Shown: positions 30,356 through 41,939, counted from the stretch's first letter. The stretch is 64,000 bases of DNA from Anaerolineae bacterium (GCA_027494055.1 JAOSJO010000028.1:62001-126000); one strand, 5' to 3'. Numbers and translations are program-made. Notes: generated by a model not told the origin, from the sequence alone.

Positions 30356-31795
30356 ATGACAGACTACAAGAGCGTCGCTCAGTTGAGGACAGTCGAACAT
30401 CTGCGCCGTTACCTGGAGCGCATCGACGTCGCGTTGCCCTTCGACGCCGAGATGCAGGCGGGGCCTGACGCGCCCCTTGCGCAGCCCTACACGGTCAAAG
30501 GCTTCACCATCGGCAACCGCTTCGCCACGCTGCCGATGGAAGGGTGGGACGGCACAGCGGATGGCCGGCCGACCGAGCTGACCCTGCGTCGCTGGCGGCA
30601 TTTCGGCGTCAGCGGGGCCAAGCTGATCTGGGGTGGCGAGGCGGTCGCCATGCGCCACGACGGGCGCGCCAACCCCCAGCAGTTGATGATTAACGAAGCC
30701 ACGCTCGGCGACATTGCCGCGCTGCGCGCGGCGCTGGTCGAGGCGCACGAGGCGCGGTACGGGCGCAGCGACGACCTGCTGGTGGGCGTCCAACTGACCC
30801 ACTCCGGTCGTTTCGCGCGGCCCAACAGCAAGGCGCGCCACGAGCCGATGATCGCCTATCGCCATCCGCTGCTCGACGCGAAGACCGGCATCACCGACGA
30901 CACCCCGGTGATGACCGACGACGATCTGGCGCGGCTGGTGGACGACTTCGTGCGCGCCGCCGTGCTGAGCCAGCGCGCCGGCTTCCACTTCGTGGACCTC
31001 AAGCACTGCCACGGCTACCTGGGCCACGAGTTGCTGACCGCTGTGGACCGCCCAGGGCGCTATGGCGGCAGCTTCGAGAACCGGACGCGCTTTCTGCGTG
31101 AGATCGTGGACGGCATCCGCGCGGAGGCCCCTGGGCTGGAGATCGGCGTGCGGCTCAGCGCCTTCGACTGGGCACCGTTCCAGCCCGGCCCGGACGGCGT
31201 CGGGGAGCGGGTCGCGCTCGGCGATGGGCCGTACCGCTACGCTTTCGGCGGGGACGGCACCGGCGTGGGCATCGACCTCACCGAGCCGCGCGCCTTCCTC
31301 GACATGCTGGCGGCGCTCGACATTCGCCTGGTGTGCATCACCGGCGGCAGCCCCTACTACGTCCCGCACGTGCAGCGGCCGGCGCGCTTCCCGCCCTCCG
31401 ACGGCTACCTGCCGCCGGAGGACCCGCTGGCCGGCGTCGCGCGGCAGATCGCGGTCACTGCGGAGCTGAAGCGGGGCCATCCAGACCTGGCATTCGTCGG
31501 GTCGGCCTACTCCTACCTGCAGGAGTGGCTGCCGAACGTGGCGCAGCACGTGGTGCGTGCCGGCCTGGCCGACTTCGTCGGGGTCGGGCGCATGTTGCTC
31601 GCCTACCCTGAGTTCATCGCCGACGTGCTGGAGGGCCGGCCGCTCGACCGCAAGCGCATCTGCCGCACCTTCAGCGACTGCACGACTGCACCGCGCAAGG
31701 GGCTGGTCTCCGGGTGCTATCCGCTGGACCATTTCTACAAGTCGCGCCCCGAAGCCGAGATGCTGGCGCAGCTCAAGAAGCAAGAGCGGGCCTGA
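30356..31795 (+). CDS. NADH:flavin oxidoreductase, Old Yellow Enzyme family
   Basis: This is an FMN TIM-barrel enzyme of 479 residues. Family marks are GFTIGNRFATLPMEGWDG at the start of the barrel, VQLTHSGRFARPNS, LKHCHGYLGHELL and NRTRFLREIVDGIR, and GRMLLAYPEF near the FMN phosphate site. Such enzymes reduce activated C=C bonds, which would suit an unsaturated sugar acid or its dehydrated product. The C-terminal cysteine-rich tail (FSDCTTAPRKGLVSGCYPLDHF) is like that of 2,4-dienoyl-CoA reductase-type relatives but only two or three cysteines are seen and no second FAD domain follows. Its stop shares a base with the next start. Confidence 0.87.
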   Translation: MTDYKSVAQLRTVEHLRRYLERIDVALPFDAEMQAGPDAPLAQPYTVKGFTIGNRFATLPMEGWDGTADGRPTELTLRRWRHFGVSGAKLIWGGEAVAMRHDGRANPQQLMINEATLGDIAALRAALVEAHEARYGRSDDLLVGVQLTHSGRFARPNSKARHEPMIAYRHPLLDAKTGITDDTPVMTDDDLARLVDDFVRAAVLSQRAGFHFVDLKHCHGYLGHELLTAVDRPGRYGGSFENRTRFLREIVDGIRAEAPGLEIGVRLSAFDWAPFQPGPDGVGERVALGDGPYRYAFGGDGTGVGIDLTEPRAFLDMLAALDIRLVCITGGSPYYVPHVQRPARFPPSDGYLPPEDPLAGVARQIAVTAELKRGHPDLAFVGSAYSYLQEWLPNVAQHVVRAGLADFVGVGRMLLAYPEFIADVLEGRPLDRKRICRTFSDCTTAPRKGLVSGCYPLDHFYKSRPEAEMLAQLKKQERA

Positions 31796-32865
31796 TGAAA
31801 CGGAAGGTGGCTCTTGTTGGCACGGGCGGCATCGCCCGCGCGCACGTCGCGGCCCTGCGCGAGGCCGGCGCGCGCGCCGAACTCGTCGCCGCTGTGGACA
31901 TCGACGCCTCCAGGGTGGCGGCCTTCTGCGATGCGCATGGCGTCCCGCACCACTACACCGACGTTGCCGACATGTTGGCGGCGCACAGGCCGGACCTGGT
32001 CCACGTCTGCACGCCGCCCGCGACGCACTGCGACCTCGTGATCCAGTGCCTGGAGGCCGGCGCGTGGGTGCTCTGCGAGAAACCGCTGTGCGCGTCCCTG
32101 GCCGAGATGGACCGGCTCGACGCCGCCGAACGGCGGACGGGCCGCTACGTGAGCAGCGTGTTTCAGCGCCGCTTTGGGTCGGGCGCGCAACACCTCAAGC
32201 GCCTGATGGACGCAGGCGCGCTGGGCCGGCCCCTGCTCGGCCTCTGCCAGACGACCTGGTACCGCGACGACGCCTACTATGCCGTGCCCTGGCGGGGCAG
32301 GTGGGCGACGGAGATCGGCGGCACCACCATGATACACGGCATCCACCAGATGGATATGGCCCTGTGGCTCCTGGGCGACTGGCAGGAAGTCACCGCCATG
32401 ATCGGCACGCTCAACCACGCCATCGAGGTCGATGACGTGGCGCTGCTCTGCGCACGCTTCGCCAACGGCGCGATGCTCAGCGTGGTGAACAGCGCGGTCT
32501 CGCCCCGCCAGGAGACCTACATGCGCCTCGACTTCGAGAAGGTGACGGTGGAGCTGCGGTATCTGTACGACTACACGAATGCAGATTGGACGTACACCCT
32601 CCCGGATGGGTCGCCCGATCACGAGGCGCTGGCCGCGTGGCAGGCGATACCGGATGAAATCCCGTCGTCACACACGCCGCAGATCATGGCGCTGCTGGAC
32701 AGCATGGTCCGGGGCGTGCGCCCGCCGGTGAGCGGCCCCGACGCGCGCCGCACCCTGGAGTTTGCAACCGCGCTGTACAAGTCCGCCTTCACCGGGCAGC
32801 CGGTCAGGCAGGGTTCGATCACGCCGGACGACCCGTTCTATCACGCGATGCACGGCGCGCCATGA
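31795..32865 (+). CDS. Gfo/Idh/MocA-family oxidoreductase
   Basis: This is an NAD(P)-dependent sugar or inositol dehydrogenase of 356 residues. It has the Rossmann start KVALVGTGGIARAHVAAL, the VHVCTPPATHCDLVIQCLEAG strand and the CEKPL motif with the conserved lysine. The C-terminal half has the sheet domain with GGTTMIHGIHQMDMALWLLGDW and its catalytic-site histidine. TGATG overlap with the upstream gene shows coupling. In uronide and modified-sugar clusters these enzymes oxidise a hydroxyl of the ring; the precise substrate is unknown. Confidence 0.92.
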   Translation: MKRKVALVGTGGIARAHVAALREAGARAELVAAVDIDASRVAAFCDAHGVPHHYTDVADMLAAHRPDLVHVCTPPATHCDLVIQCLEAGAWVLCEKPLCASLAEMDRLDAAERRTGRYVSSVFQRRFGSGAQHLKRLMDAGALGRPLLGLCQTTWYRDDAYYAVPWRGRWATEIGGTTMIHGIHQMDMALWLLGDWQEVTAMIGTLNHAIEVDDVALLCARFANGAMLSVVNSAVSPRQETYMRLDFEKVTVELRYLYDYTNADWTYTLPDGSPDHEALAAWQAIPDEIPSSHTPQIMALLDSMVRGVRPPVSGPDARRTLEFATALYKSAFTGQPVRQGSITPDDPFYHAMHGAP

Positions 32866-32902
32866 AGCGCGCGGCGCGTCGCACCATCTCACTGGGGCTG
32901 CG

Positions 32903-33835
32903 ATGGATTTCCAACTGACGCACGTCTATGGCGACTGCCTCGAACTCGCGTACCGGGGCCGGCCGCTCTTCCGGTACACCTACATGCCGGAGACGCCGGC
33001 CGTCGAAGCGCCCAAGCCCTACTTCCACCCGCTCTACACCCTCGACGGCGACGTGGTGACGCTCTTCCGCCCGCACGACCACCGCTGGCATCACGGCCTG
33101 GCGATGACGTGCGCGCACCTCTCCGGTGAGAACTTCTGGGGCGGCGGCACGTATGTCCACAGGCGCGCGGGCGGGCAGGGGCCGGGCTACGTCGTGCTCG
33201 ATAACATCGGGCGGCAGGCGCACCAGGCGTGGGACCAGATCGACTGCACGCCTGACGGGGTCGTGCTCCGCGAGCGGCTGTTATGGATCACCCAGGCCGG
33301 CGCGACCTGGATCAACGAGGCGCGGCGGATCGCCGTAACCGAGGTGGACCCGGCGCGGGGGTGCTGGCGTCTGGAGTTCGGGACGCGGCTCACGAACGTG
33401 CACGCGGAACCGCTGGTGTTCAGCTCGCCCACCGTCGAGGGCCGCCCCAAGGCGGGCTACGGCGGGCTGTTCTGGCGCGGGGTGCGCGCGTTCACCGGCG
33501 GCGCGATCCTGATGGGCGGCGGCCTGGAGGCGGAAGGCGACGAGGCGGACGTGATCGGCAAAGCCGCGCCGTGGCTGGCGTTTGTCGGCCAGCACGACGG
33601 CGTAGACCGCAGCGCAACGCTGCTGTTCCTGGACCAGCCGGGCAACCCGCGCTATCCGAACAAGTGGTTCGTGCGCGCCCAGGCCTTCGCGTGCGCGAGC
33701 TTCGCCCTGACCTTCGACGAAGCCTACACCCTCCCGCCGGGCGCGGCGCTGGCGCTGGACTACCACATCGTGGTGGGCAACGGCGCGTGGTCGCGGGCGC
33801 AGATCGAGGCGTACATCAGCCGCGCCGCCCGCTGA
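32903..33835 (+). CDS. PmoA-family (DUF6807) protein
   Basis: The 310-residue cytosolic protein matches the 'methane oxygenase PmoA' family, named for a weak similarity and not a methane enzyme. Typical are PLFRYTYMPETP, YFHPLYTLDGDVVTLFRPHDHRWHHGL, ENFWGGGTYVHR and the late PRYPNKWFVRAQAFACASFAL. The fold is a beta-sandwich related to galactose mutarotases, and family members occur in sugar catabolic gene clusters beside Gfo/Idh proteins, as here. The start at 32903 has only a weak GGGGC site. It ends the operon and converges with the URO-D-like gene eight bases away. Confidence 0.8.
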   Translation: MDFQLTHVYGDCLELAYRGRPLFRYTYMPETPAVEAPKPYFHPLYTLDGDVVTLFRPHDHRWHHGLAMTCAHLSGENFWGGGTYVHRRAGGQGPGYVVLDNIGRQAHQAWDQIDCTPDGVVLRERLLWITQAGATWINEARRIAVTEVDPARGCWRLEFGTRLTNVHAEPLVFSSPTVEGRPKAGYGGLFWRGVRAFTGGAILMGGGLEAEGDEADVIGKAAPWLAFVGQHDGVDRSATLLFLDQPGNPRYPNKWFVRAQAFACASFALTFDEAYTLPPGAALALDYHIVVGNGAWSRAQIEAYISRAAR

Positions 33836-33843
33836 CGCCGCCG

Positions 33844-35133
33844 CTACAGCGCCTCCGCCTCTTCACGCGCGATCTGCACCCAGCGGACCACGCGGTATGG
33901 GTCGTGGCGGATCGTGTGGTTGTCCTTCATGATGAATTCCATGCGACAGTCGCGGGTGAGTTGCATCTCCGCGCGCAACTCGGCGCGCACGCCCGCCTCG
34001 TCGAAGCTCGGCAGCGCCAGGTCGGTGGGGCTGGGCTTGCGCGAGAAGATGTACTGGTCGCCCAGCATCTCCGCCATCGCGCGCACGTCCACCCACGGCG
34101 AGGCCGAGACGCGCCGCAGCCGGGATACTGCCGGACGACGTGCCAGCGGGGGTCGAGCGGTTCGCAGCAACCGTAGCAGTTCAGCCCGAAGCGCTCAAGC
34201 AACGAGGCCTGGTAGGGGAAGATGAACTCGGCGAACATGTCCGGCGAGACGCCCACCGTCTCCTGGCTCTCGGCGAAGCCCCACATGTCAATGGTGCGCA
34301 CGTGGCGGCGAAATCCGGCTGCGGCAGCGCGTGCGACCACCCGAAGCCGCCGGACCCGACGTAGGTGTCGTCGTTGTTCAGGCTGAGCAGCCCGTTCGCT
34401 TCCAGGAAGTCCAGCTTGCGCAGGTGGCCGTCGCGCAGGAACGCGATCAGGCGGTGCAGGCCGTCGGGGTTGTCGATCATGTCGAGCATCATCTGCTGCA
34501 AGCCCCGCAGGTTGACCAGCGTCCACGTCATGCCCAGCGTCCACCACCACGCCGTCTTGAGGCGGGGCTTGAGCAGGCCGTCGAACGTCTCCTGGGCCAG
34601 CGCCAGCGCCTGCGCCGATTTCGCATGATCGACGACGATCTCCGGGAAGCGCAGCCGGGGCAGGTCGCGCGCGTAGTCCTTGAGCGGCGCGTCCCAGACA
34701 TACGCGCCGCCGTCCTCCCCGCCGATCCTCGTTTCGTGCATCCCCAGTCGCTTTCCTGGTAGACGTGGGGCACGTCGAAGTCGGCCACGATCACGCGGTC
34801 GTCGCACATCTCCGCGCCCCAGAAGATTTCCTTGCGCAGCCGGAACTCCCAGTCGCGGGCGAGCGCCCCGGTGCATTCCATCTGGTTGGGCGTGATGATC
34901 TCCTGCCAGCCGACCTCCGGGTCGCAGAAGACCAGCGGGCGGGTCGGTTCGAGCGCGTTGTGCCGGTACCAGAGCGTGCGCTTCTCCTGTTCGATGGGGC
35001 GGGCGGCCAGCTCGGCGACGCGCGCCGCCAGCCGCCGCAGCACGGCGCGGTCGTCCGCGCTGATGCGCAGATCGTCGGCGCGGGTGCCCATCGTGCTCAA
35101 CGCCGCCTGTGAGATTTCGGATACGCCGGACAT
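33844..35133 (-). CDS. Uroporphyrinogen decarboxylase-like (URO-D fold) protein, three frameshifts
   Basis: The corrected protein of about 429 residues has a late-barrel motif YGCCEPLDPRWH and LPSFDEAGVRAEL, like URO-D-fold proteins of the corrinoid methyltransferase/UroD superfamily. Other segments are ISADDRAVLRRLAARVAEL, RRLRKEIFWGAEM-like LRKEIFWGAEM and WWTLGMTWTLVNLRGLQQMM. Shifts occur near 34742, 34310 and 34125. Close relatives occur in Chloroflexota sugar clusters and are not true haem-pathway enzymes; the reaction is unknown. The start at 35133 has GAGGGAGGGAG upstream. It lies at the far end of the sugar block, convergent with it. Confidence 0.65.
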
Positions 35134-35571
35134 GCTCCCTCCCTCTGCGATGACACACCACGCGCGCTCACCTATCGTACACGCAAAGGAGGCGCGCGAT
35201 CAAGGGGGCAATCCAGGCGAGGCACGTCAGACGCCCCGCGAGTAACGCGACAGAGATGTGGCTACGTCGTTCGTGCGCCCTGAACCGTTCATCGCCGCGA
35301 GTGGTGTTGCGTTTCGTAACCGCCGACTGAAGTGGCGGCTAATCGTCGCCGATAGCGATTGATCGCCAAAGATACCGATTCAGGGGTTGGATACACACTT
35401 ATCGGATCGCTTAAGTTCTCTCCCTGGGTGCTACGGGAGTACGGACGCCGCATCGGGTAGGGCCCTGTCATGCGCAGCAACGACGCGACCTGTGTTAGTA
35501 TAGATTCATAGATTCAGGGAAAAAGCGCGAAGGAAACCAGCCCAACGGCTGGAGGTGACACGGGAGGGAAC
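35134..35571. other. 438-base gap, no gene seen
   Basis: No coding frame with a ribosome binding site was found on either strand. It contains a small inverted repeat, CCGCC..GGCGG (35320-35338), in the middle, and an AT-rich stretch (TTAGTATAGATTC, about 35495-35507) shortly before rtcB that may be its promoter. Confidence 0.5.
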
Positions 35572-37023
<1,452 letters not shown>

Positions 37024-37042
37024 GGGCAGTGAGGAGCGGTGA

Positions 37043-38167
37043 ATGTACCACGCAACAACTGACGAGCTTCGGATTGCGGTCTTGGGCGCGGGGCACGGCG
37101 GTCGGGCGATGGCCGCCGACCTTGCCGCGCGCGGCTATCACGTCAGTCTCTACAACCGTACACTGGAGCATATTGAGGTAATCAAGGCGCGTGGCGGCAT
37201 CGAACTACAACTCGAACAGGGTGAGCAGGTATTTGGCGCTCTGAAGGTCGTGAGCGATCAGATTGAGGCGGTTCTGGAGGGGGCGAGGCTGGTCATGGTC
37301 GTCGTCCCCGCCTGCGGCCACGTGGATATCGCCCGCGCGTGCGCGCCCTTTCTGCAAGATGGTCAAATCATCGTGCTGAATCCAGGCCGGACCGGCGGCG
37401 CACTGGAGTTCAGACAGATTCTGTTTGAGGAAGGCTGCGCGACGGACGTCACTATCGCGGAGACGGAGACGCTGCTCTTCGCCAGCCGGGCGATGGGGCC
37501 AGCCGAGGCGCGCATCTTCCGTCGCAAGAACTCGGTCCCGCTGGCTGCCCTGCCCGCCACGTGCACGCCCGTGGTGCTGGATATTCTGCGCGAGATTTAC
37601 CCGCAGTTCGTCGCGGCGCCCAATGTGTTGTACACCAGCCTGAACAACATGGGCGCGGTCTTTCACCCGGTTCTGGCGCTGCTCAACGCCGGGTGGATCG
37701 AGCGCACGCAGGGCGATTTTCAGTTCTACGTGGATGGCGTCACGCCATTGACGGCGCGCGTGCTGGAAGTCGTCGACCGTGAGCGCGTGACCGTCGCGGC
37801 GGCGCTTGGCGTCCGCGCGCAGACGGCGATGGAATGGCTGGCGACCGCTTACTCTGCGACCGGGAGCGACCTCAACGAGGCGATGCATGACAACCCCGGC
37901 TACCAGGGAATCAGCGCGCCGCGCTCGCTGCGGCACCGCTACATCTTCGAGGACGTGCCTTTCAGCCTGGTGCCTATCGCCGAACTCGGCAGGCGCTTCG
38001 GCGTCAGCGTGGCGGCAATTGATTCCATGATCCAGTTGGCGTGCATCATGCATGGCACGGATTATCTTCATCGCGGGCGCACGCTGGAGCGCATGGGTCT
38101 GACCGGGCTGCGCGTGAACGAGATCACCAACCTGGTGATGTATGGACAGGCGCAAAGGGTTGGGTAG
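37043..38167 (+). CDS. Opine/octopine dehydrogenase-family NAD(P) oxidoreductase
   Basis: The 374-residue protein has an N-terminal Rossmann domain (RIAVLGAGHGGRAMAADLAARGY, then VMVVVPACGHVDIA and IVLNPGRTGGALEF) and a C-terminal all-helical octopine-dehydrogenase domain (NVLYTSLNNMGAVFHPVLALLNAG, and a conserved His/Asp pair). Opine dehydrogenases reductively join an amino acid with a keto acid; relatives also make metallophores such as staphylopine. There is no nicotianamine-synthase-like gene next to it, so that role is not supported. GAGGAG precedes the ATG at 37043. The B12-binding gene follows 39 bases later. Confidence 0.82.
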   Translation: MYHATTDELRIAVLGAGHGGRAMAADLAARGYHVSLYNRTLEHIEVIKARGGIELQLEQGEQVFGALKVVSDQIEAVLEGARLVMVVVPACGHVDIARACAPFLQDGQIIVLNPGRTGGALEFRQILFEEGCATDVTIAETETLLFASRAMGPAEARIFRRKNSVPLAALPATCTPVVLDILREIYPQFVAAPNVLYTSLNNMGAVFHPVLALLNAGWIERTQGDFQFYVDGVTPLTARVLEVVDRERVTVAAALGVRAQTAMEWLATAYSATGSDLNEAMHDNPGYQGISAPRSLRHRYIFEDVPFSLVPIAELGRRFGVSVAAIDSMIQLACIMHGTDYLHRGRTLERMGLTGLRVNEITNLVMYGQAQRVG

Positions 38168-38206
38168 AGGTATCCGCCGGGGAGCACGCTGTGAGGGAGC
38201 AGGCGC

Positions 38207-39853
38207 ATGAGAGTACTGGCTGCCTGTGTGGGCGATTGCGTTCACGTCGCCGGGGCGACGCGCTTTCTGCGCGCCGCCGAAGACCTGGGCCACGAGACGT
38301 ACTTCACTGGCCCGGCCACCGACCTGGAGACGCTGATCGACGCCGCGGTCGCGTTTGATCCTGACCTGATCGGCGTCAGCTACCGGCTGACGCCGGAAAA
38401 CCTGCGCCCGCTGTTGCGCGAACTGCGCGACATGCTCGCGGCGGCGGGCCTCAAAGGCAGGCGCCTGGCTTTCGCCGGGACGCCGCCCGCGGTTGCGGTG
38501 GCGCGCGAGTTCGACGACCTGTTTGAGGCCTATTTCGAGGGCGGCGAGTCGGTCGCCGAAGTGCGGCGCTACCTCCAGCGCGCGGAGGGTCCGAGCGATG
38601 TGCCCGACGCGTACCCGCACAACGTGGTGGATCGCATTCGCTGGAAAGCGCCCGTGCCCCTGCTGCGCCACCACTATGGCGAGCCGGCGCGGACCATCGA
38701 ACCGACCGCGCGCGGCATCGCCCGCATTGCCGAGAGCCGCGCCCTGGACGTGATCTCGCTGGGCGCGGACCAGGACGCGCAGGAAGCTTTCTTTCAGCCG
38801 GCGCTGCAAGACCCGAAGTCAAAGGGCGCGGGCGGCGTCCCTTTCCGCACGGAGGAGGACCTGCGCCGGCTCTATGCAGCCAGCCGGCGCGGCAACTTCC
38901 CGCTGATGCGCTCGTACTCCGGCACGGCGAACCACCTGCGCTACGCCGAGATGCTCGTGCGCACCATCGACAACGCCTGGTGCGCGACGTCGCTCTTCTG
39001 GTTCAACGCGATGGACGGGCGCGGCCCCGCGCCACTCGAAACCTCGATCCGAGAGCACATCGCGTTGATGGCCTGGCACGGCGCGCGCGCCATCCCGGTC
39101 GAGGGTAACGAGCCGTATCACTGGGGGATGCGCGACGCGCCCGACGTGGTGGTGTGCGCGGCGTCTTATATCTACGCCCACGTCGCCAAACGGGCGGGCG
39201 TGCGCGACTACATCACCACCTACATGTTCGAGAGTCCCCCGCACCTGAGCAACGCGATGGACCTGGCGAAGTGCCTGGCCCAAATCGAACTGGCGGAGTC
39301 GTTCGTGGACGAGAGCTTCCGCGTCTGGCGGCAGACGCGCACTGGCCTCTTGAGCTACCCGCTCGGCGTGCCCCAGGCGCGGGCGCACCTGGCGCAGAGC
39401 GTGATGCTCCAGATGGCGGTGCAGCCGCACATCATCCACGTGGTCGGTTACACCGAAGCCGACCACGCGGCGACCGCCGAGGAGGTCATCGAGAGCGCGC
39501 AGATGGCCGGGTACGTGGCCGAGGTCGCGCTGCGCGGCAACCCCGACATGACCGCCGACCCGCTGGTCCGGGAGCGCAAGGAGGAGTTGGTCGCCGAGAC
39601 GCGCGACCTGCTGGATGCGATTCATGCGCTCAGCCCCGGCGTGGACGACCCGCTCTCCGACCCGGCGACACTGGCGCGCGCCGTCAAGATCGGCCTGATG
39701 GACGCGCCGCAACTGGTCAACAACCCGTATGCGCCGGGCGCGGTCCGCACCCGCAGCATCGGCGGGGCGATTCGGGCCGTCGATGAACAGGGACGTCCGC
39801 TTGCCGAGCGCGACCGGATCGCCCGCGTCTTCGCTCAGGCCGCGGACGCCTAG
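38207..39853 (+). CDS. B12-binding-domain protein related to glutamate/methylaspartate mutase
   Basis: The 548-residue intact protein begins with a Rossmann B12-binding-like domain: VLAACVGDCVHVAGATRFLRAAEDLGHE, LIGVSYRLTPENL and AFAGTPPAV. The usual DxHxxG cobalamin motif appears as DCVHVAG, with one extra residue. The C-terminal part (from about residue 190) has a TIM-barrel look: RSYSGTANHLRYAEMLVRTI, ARAIPVEGNEPYHWGMRD, and HIIHVVGYTEADHAATAEEVIES, which recalls mutase E subunits. So both subunits may be fused in one chain. The substrate is unknown. It is the third gene after rtcB in the same direction. Confidence 0.55.
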   Translation: MRVLAACVGDCVHVAGATRFLRAAEDLGHETYFTGPATDLETLIDAAVAFDPDLIGVSYRLTPENLRPLLRELRDMLAAAGLKGRRLAFAGTPPAVAVAREFDDLFEAYFEGGESVAEVRRYLQRAEGPSDVPDAYPHNVVDRIRWKAPVPLLRHHYGEPARTIEPTARGIARIAESRALDVISLGADQDAQEAFFQPALQDPKSKGAGGVPFRTEEDLRRLYAASRRGNFPLMRSYSGTANHLRYAEMLVRTIDNAWCATSLFWFNAMDGRGPAPLETSIREHIALMAWHGARAIPVEGNEPYHWGMRDAPDVVVCAASYIYAHVAKRAGVRDYITTYMFESPPHLSNAMDLAKCLAQIELAESFVDESFRVWRQTRTGLLSYPLGVPQARAHLAQSVMLQMAVQPHIIHVVGYTEADHAATAEEVIESAQMAGYVAEVALRGNPDMTADPLVRERKEELVAETRDLLDAIHALSPGVDDPLSDPATLARAVKIGLMDAPQLVNNPYAPGAVRTRSIGGAIRAVDEQGRPLAERDRIARVFAQAADA

Positions 39854-39988
39854 CGGACAAGATGCCTGTCGAACTCGGTCGCGCCAGGTTTGCTCCTGCG
39901 ACGTTTGAGATTACAATGCATGAGGTAAAGCCGAAATTATCATCGAGGGCCTCTCCGCGCAGACGGGAGCGCAGAAGGAGTGAGGTTG

Positions 39989-41837
39989 ATGGCGAACCCT
40001 TACGCGGGCTTAATCAGCTTCTGGCACTGGCAGGGCAAGGCAATCGGCGAGAACACCATCGATGAAGTGATCGCCACCATAAAGGGCTGGGCGCCGCACG
40101 CGCGCGGCGTGTGGGTCAAGACGAGCAACGGGACCGTCTGGCAGGGCGTCTTCGACACCAAGCCGGACCTGGCGATCAACGGGCCGCAGGACATCGAGCG
40201 GTGGGTGAGCAAGCTGGAGAACAACGGCATGGAGTTCCATGCCTGGTGCGTGCCCAAAGGCCGCACGGAGACACTCGACGCCGAGGCGAACCTGATTATC
40301 CAGGCGTGCCCAAGTGCCGGGCGTGCGCTCGATGATCCTCGATGTCGAGCCTTACGAGTTCTTCTGGGAAGGGCCAAAAGCGAACGTGCGCAAGCTGATG
40401 GAGAAGGTGCGCGCCCAGGTGCCGGCGACCTTCCACATCGGCCTCTCGATGGACCCACGGCCCCACCACAAGCACGAGATTTTCCCCGACGAGTGGATGC
40501 CGTTTGTCGATAGCCTGCACCCGCAGTGCTACTGGCGGACCTTCCAGCGCCCGGTGGGCGCGGTGATCCGCGAGGCGTTTGACACCTGGGAGGGGTACGG
40601 GCAGGAGATCGGGCGCGACATCCCCATCATCCCCGCGTTGCAGGGCAACGGCATCCCGGAGGACATCGAGGAGGCGGTGCGCATCTCCGTAGAGGAGTAC
40701 GGCGCAGTGGGCGTGTCGTACTGGCGCTTTGGCGTCATCGGCCCGGAGCAGTTCCCGGCGATCAACCACCCGCTCCCCGGCGCCGAGGAGCCGGGCAACG
40801 GCGAGGAGCCTGGGTACGGCGAGCCGATCATCGTCAGGCCAGAAGACGCCGCTTACGCTGACGGCGTGCACACCGACCGCCCGGCTGACGAGGTGTGGAT
40901 GGTGTCGCGCAACAAGTTCGATTGGCTGGTGAAGTCCACCGACACGGAAGCCGCCCGCAGCGAGGTCTGGGCACGCTGGGACCCGCGCCTCCCGAAGGCG
41001 GGGCGGTACGAGCTGTCGGTGTACGTGCCGGAGCGCCACGCCACGACCCGGCGCGCGCGCTACAAGCTACACGGCGTCGTCGGGCAGCCGGGCGAGCTTC
41101 TGGTCGAGGTCGATCAGAGCCGCTACAGCGACCAGTGGGTGACGCTGGGCATCTTCGAGTTCGACCCGGTGAGCAACCCGGCGTCGGGCGTGGTCTTTCT
41201 CAACGACCTGACCGGCGAGAGCGCGCGCGAGATCGCGTTTGACGCGCTCCGCTGGCGCGAGGTGCTCGCCGGCGGGGGCGGCGAGGCATTCGTCGCCGAC
41301 GGTTTCGACGCGCCCGTCGGCACGGCGGCGGAGCGCGCCACCGCGCAGATCTGGCCGGGCCACTGGGTCGATGCGACCGGCTTCGGGACGCGCTACCGCA
41401 TCGGCACGCCAGACGAGGCGTTCCACACCGGGGCCGACCTCAACCTCAACAAGCCGACATGGGACGCGGACGCGCACATGCCGGTGTACGCGGTGGCGAG
41501 CGGCGAGGTCACTTTTGTCGGCAAGCTGGAGGGTTGGGGCAACCTGGTCGTCATCAAGCACGACCCGCTGGTCACGACTGGCGAGGTGATGTACGCGCGC
41601 TACGCGCACGTGGAGGAGCCGCGCGTCGCGGCCGGCGACCGGGTGCAGCGCGGCGAGGCGATTGCGAAGGTGGGCGACGCCGACGGGCTGTATCCCTACC
41701 ACCTGCACTTCGACCTCTCGCCGACCGACATCCTGGGCAGACGCCCCGGCCACTGGCCGCGCCTCGACTGGAACGCGCTCAAGGAGCACTACGTCGATCC
41801 GCGCACGTACATCCTGGAGCACCGCCCGCCGCGCTAG
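39989..41837 (+). CDS. Mosaic protein: barrel-like domain, golvesin-like domain and M23 peptidase (one frameshift)
   Basis: The corrected protein is about 615 residues. The N-terminal 270 residues look like a glycoside-hydrolase-type barrel (GLISFWHWQGKAIG, then MILDVEPYEFFWEG and VSYWRFGVIGPEQ). A Gly/Glu/Pro linker follows, then a golvesin-like beta domain (GRYELSVYVPERHATTRRARY) and a C-terminal M23 domain with all metal and catalytic residues: FHTGADLNL, RYAHVEEP and YHLHFDLS. M23 enzymes cut peptidoglycan cross-links. One extra C near 40302 breaks the frame. No signal peptide was seen at this start, which is odd for a wall enzyme. AAGGAG precedes the ATG at 39989. Confidence 0.75.
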
Positions 41838-41862
41838 GCGGCGCGCATAAAGCACATAACAC

Positions 41863-41926
41863 ACCACAGAGACACAGAGCGCACAGAGAGGTTTTGATTT
41901 CTCTGTGTCCTCGGTGTCTCTGTGGT
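41863..41926. repeat. Palindrome of the ACCACAGAGACAC type
   Basis: ACCACAGAGACAC (41863-41875) and GTGTCTCTGTGGT (41914-41926) are perfect inverted arms with inner CACAGAGA/TCTCTGTG pairs. This sequence type is known as a dispersed repeat in many bacteria. It lies between two convergent genes. Confidence 0.8.
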
Positions 41927-41939
41927 TTGATCTTTGACT

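Noticed and set aside
32903..33835. Methane oxidation from the PmoA name
   Set aside because: The family name is historic; the protein is a soluble sugar-cluster protein, with no pmoB or pmoC.
33844..35133. Haem biosynthesis gene hemE
   Set aside because: It lacks the usual start and substrate motifs of HemE and lies in a sugar cluster.
37043..38167. Staphylopine-type metallophore synthesis by the opine dehydrogenase
   Set aside because: No nicotianamine-synthase-like or metallophore transporter genes are adjacent.
41863..41926. Possible CRISPR-like repeat
   Set aside because: Only one inverted repeat with no spaced array; it is a known type of dispersed palindrome.
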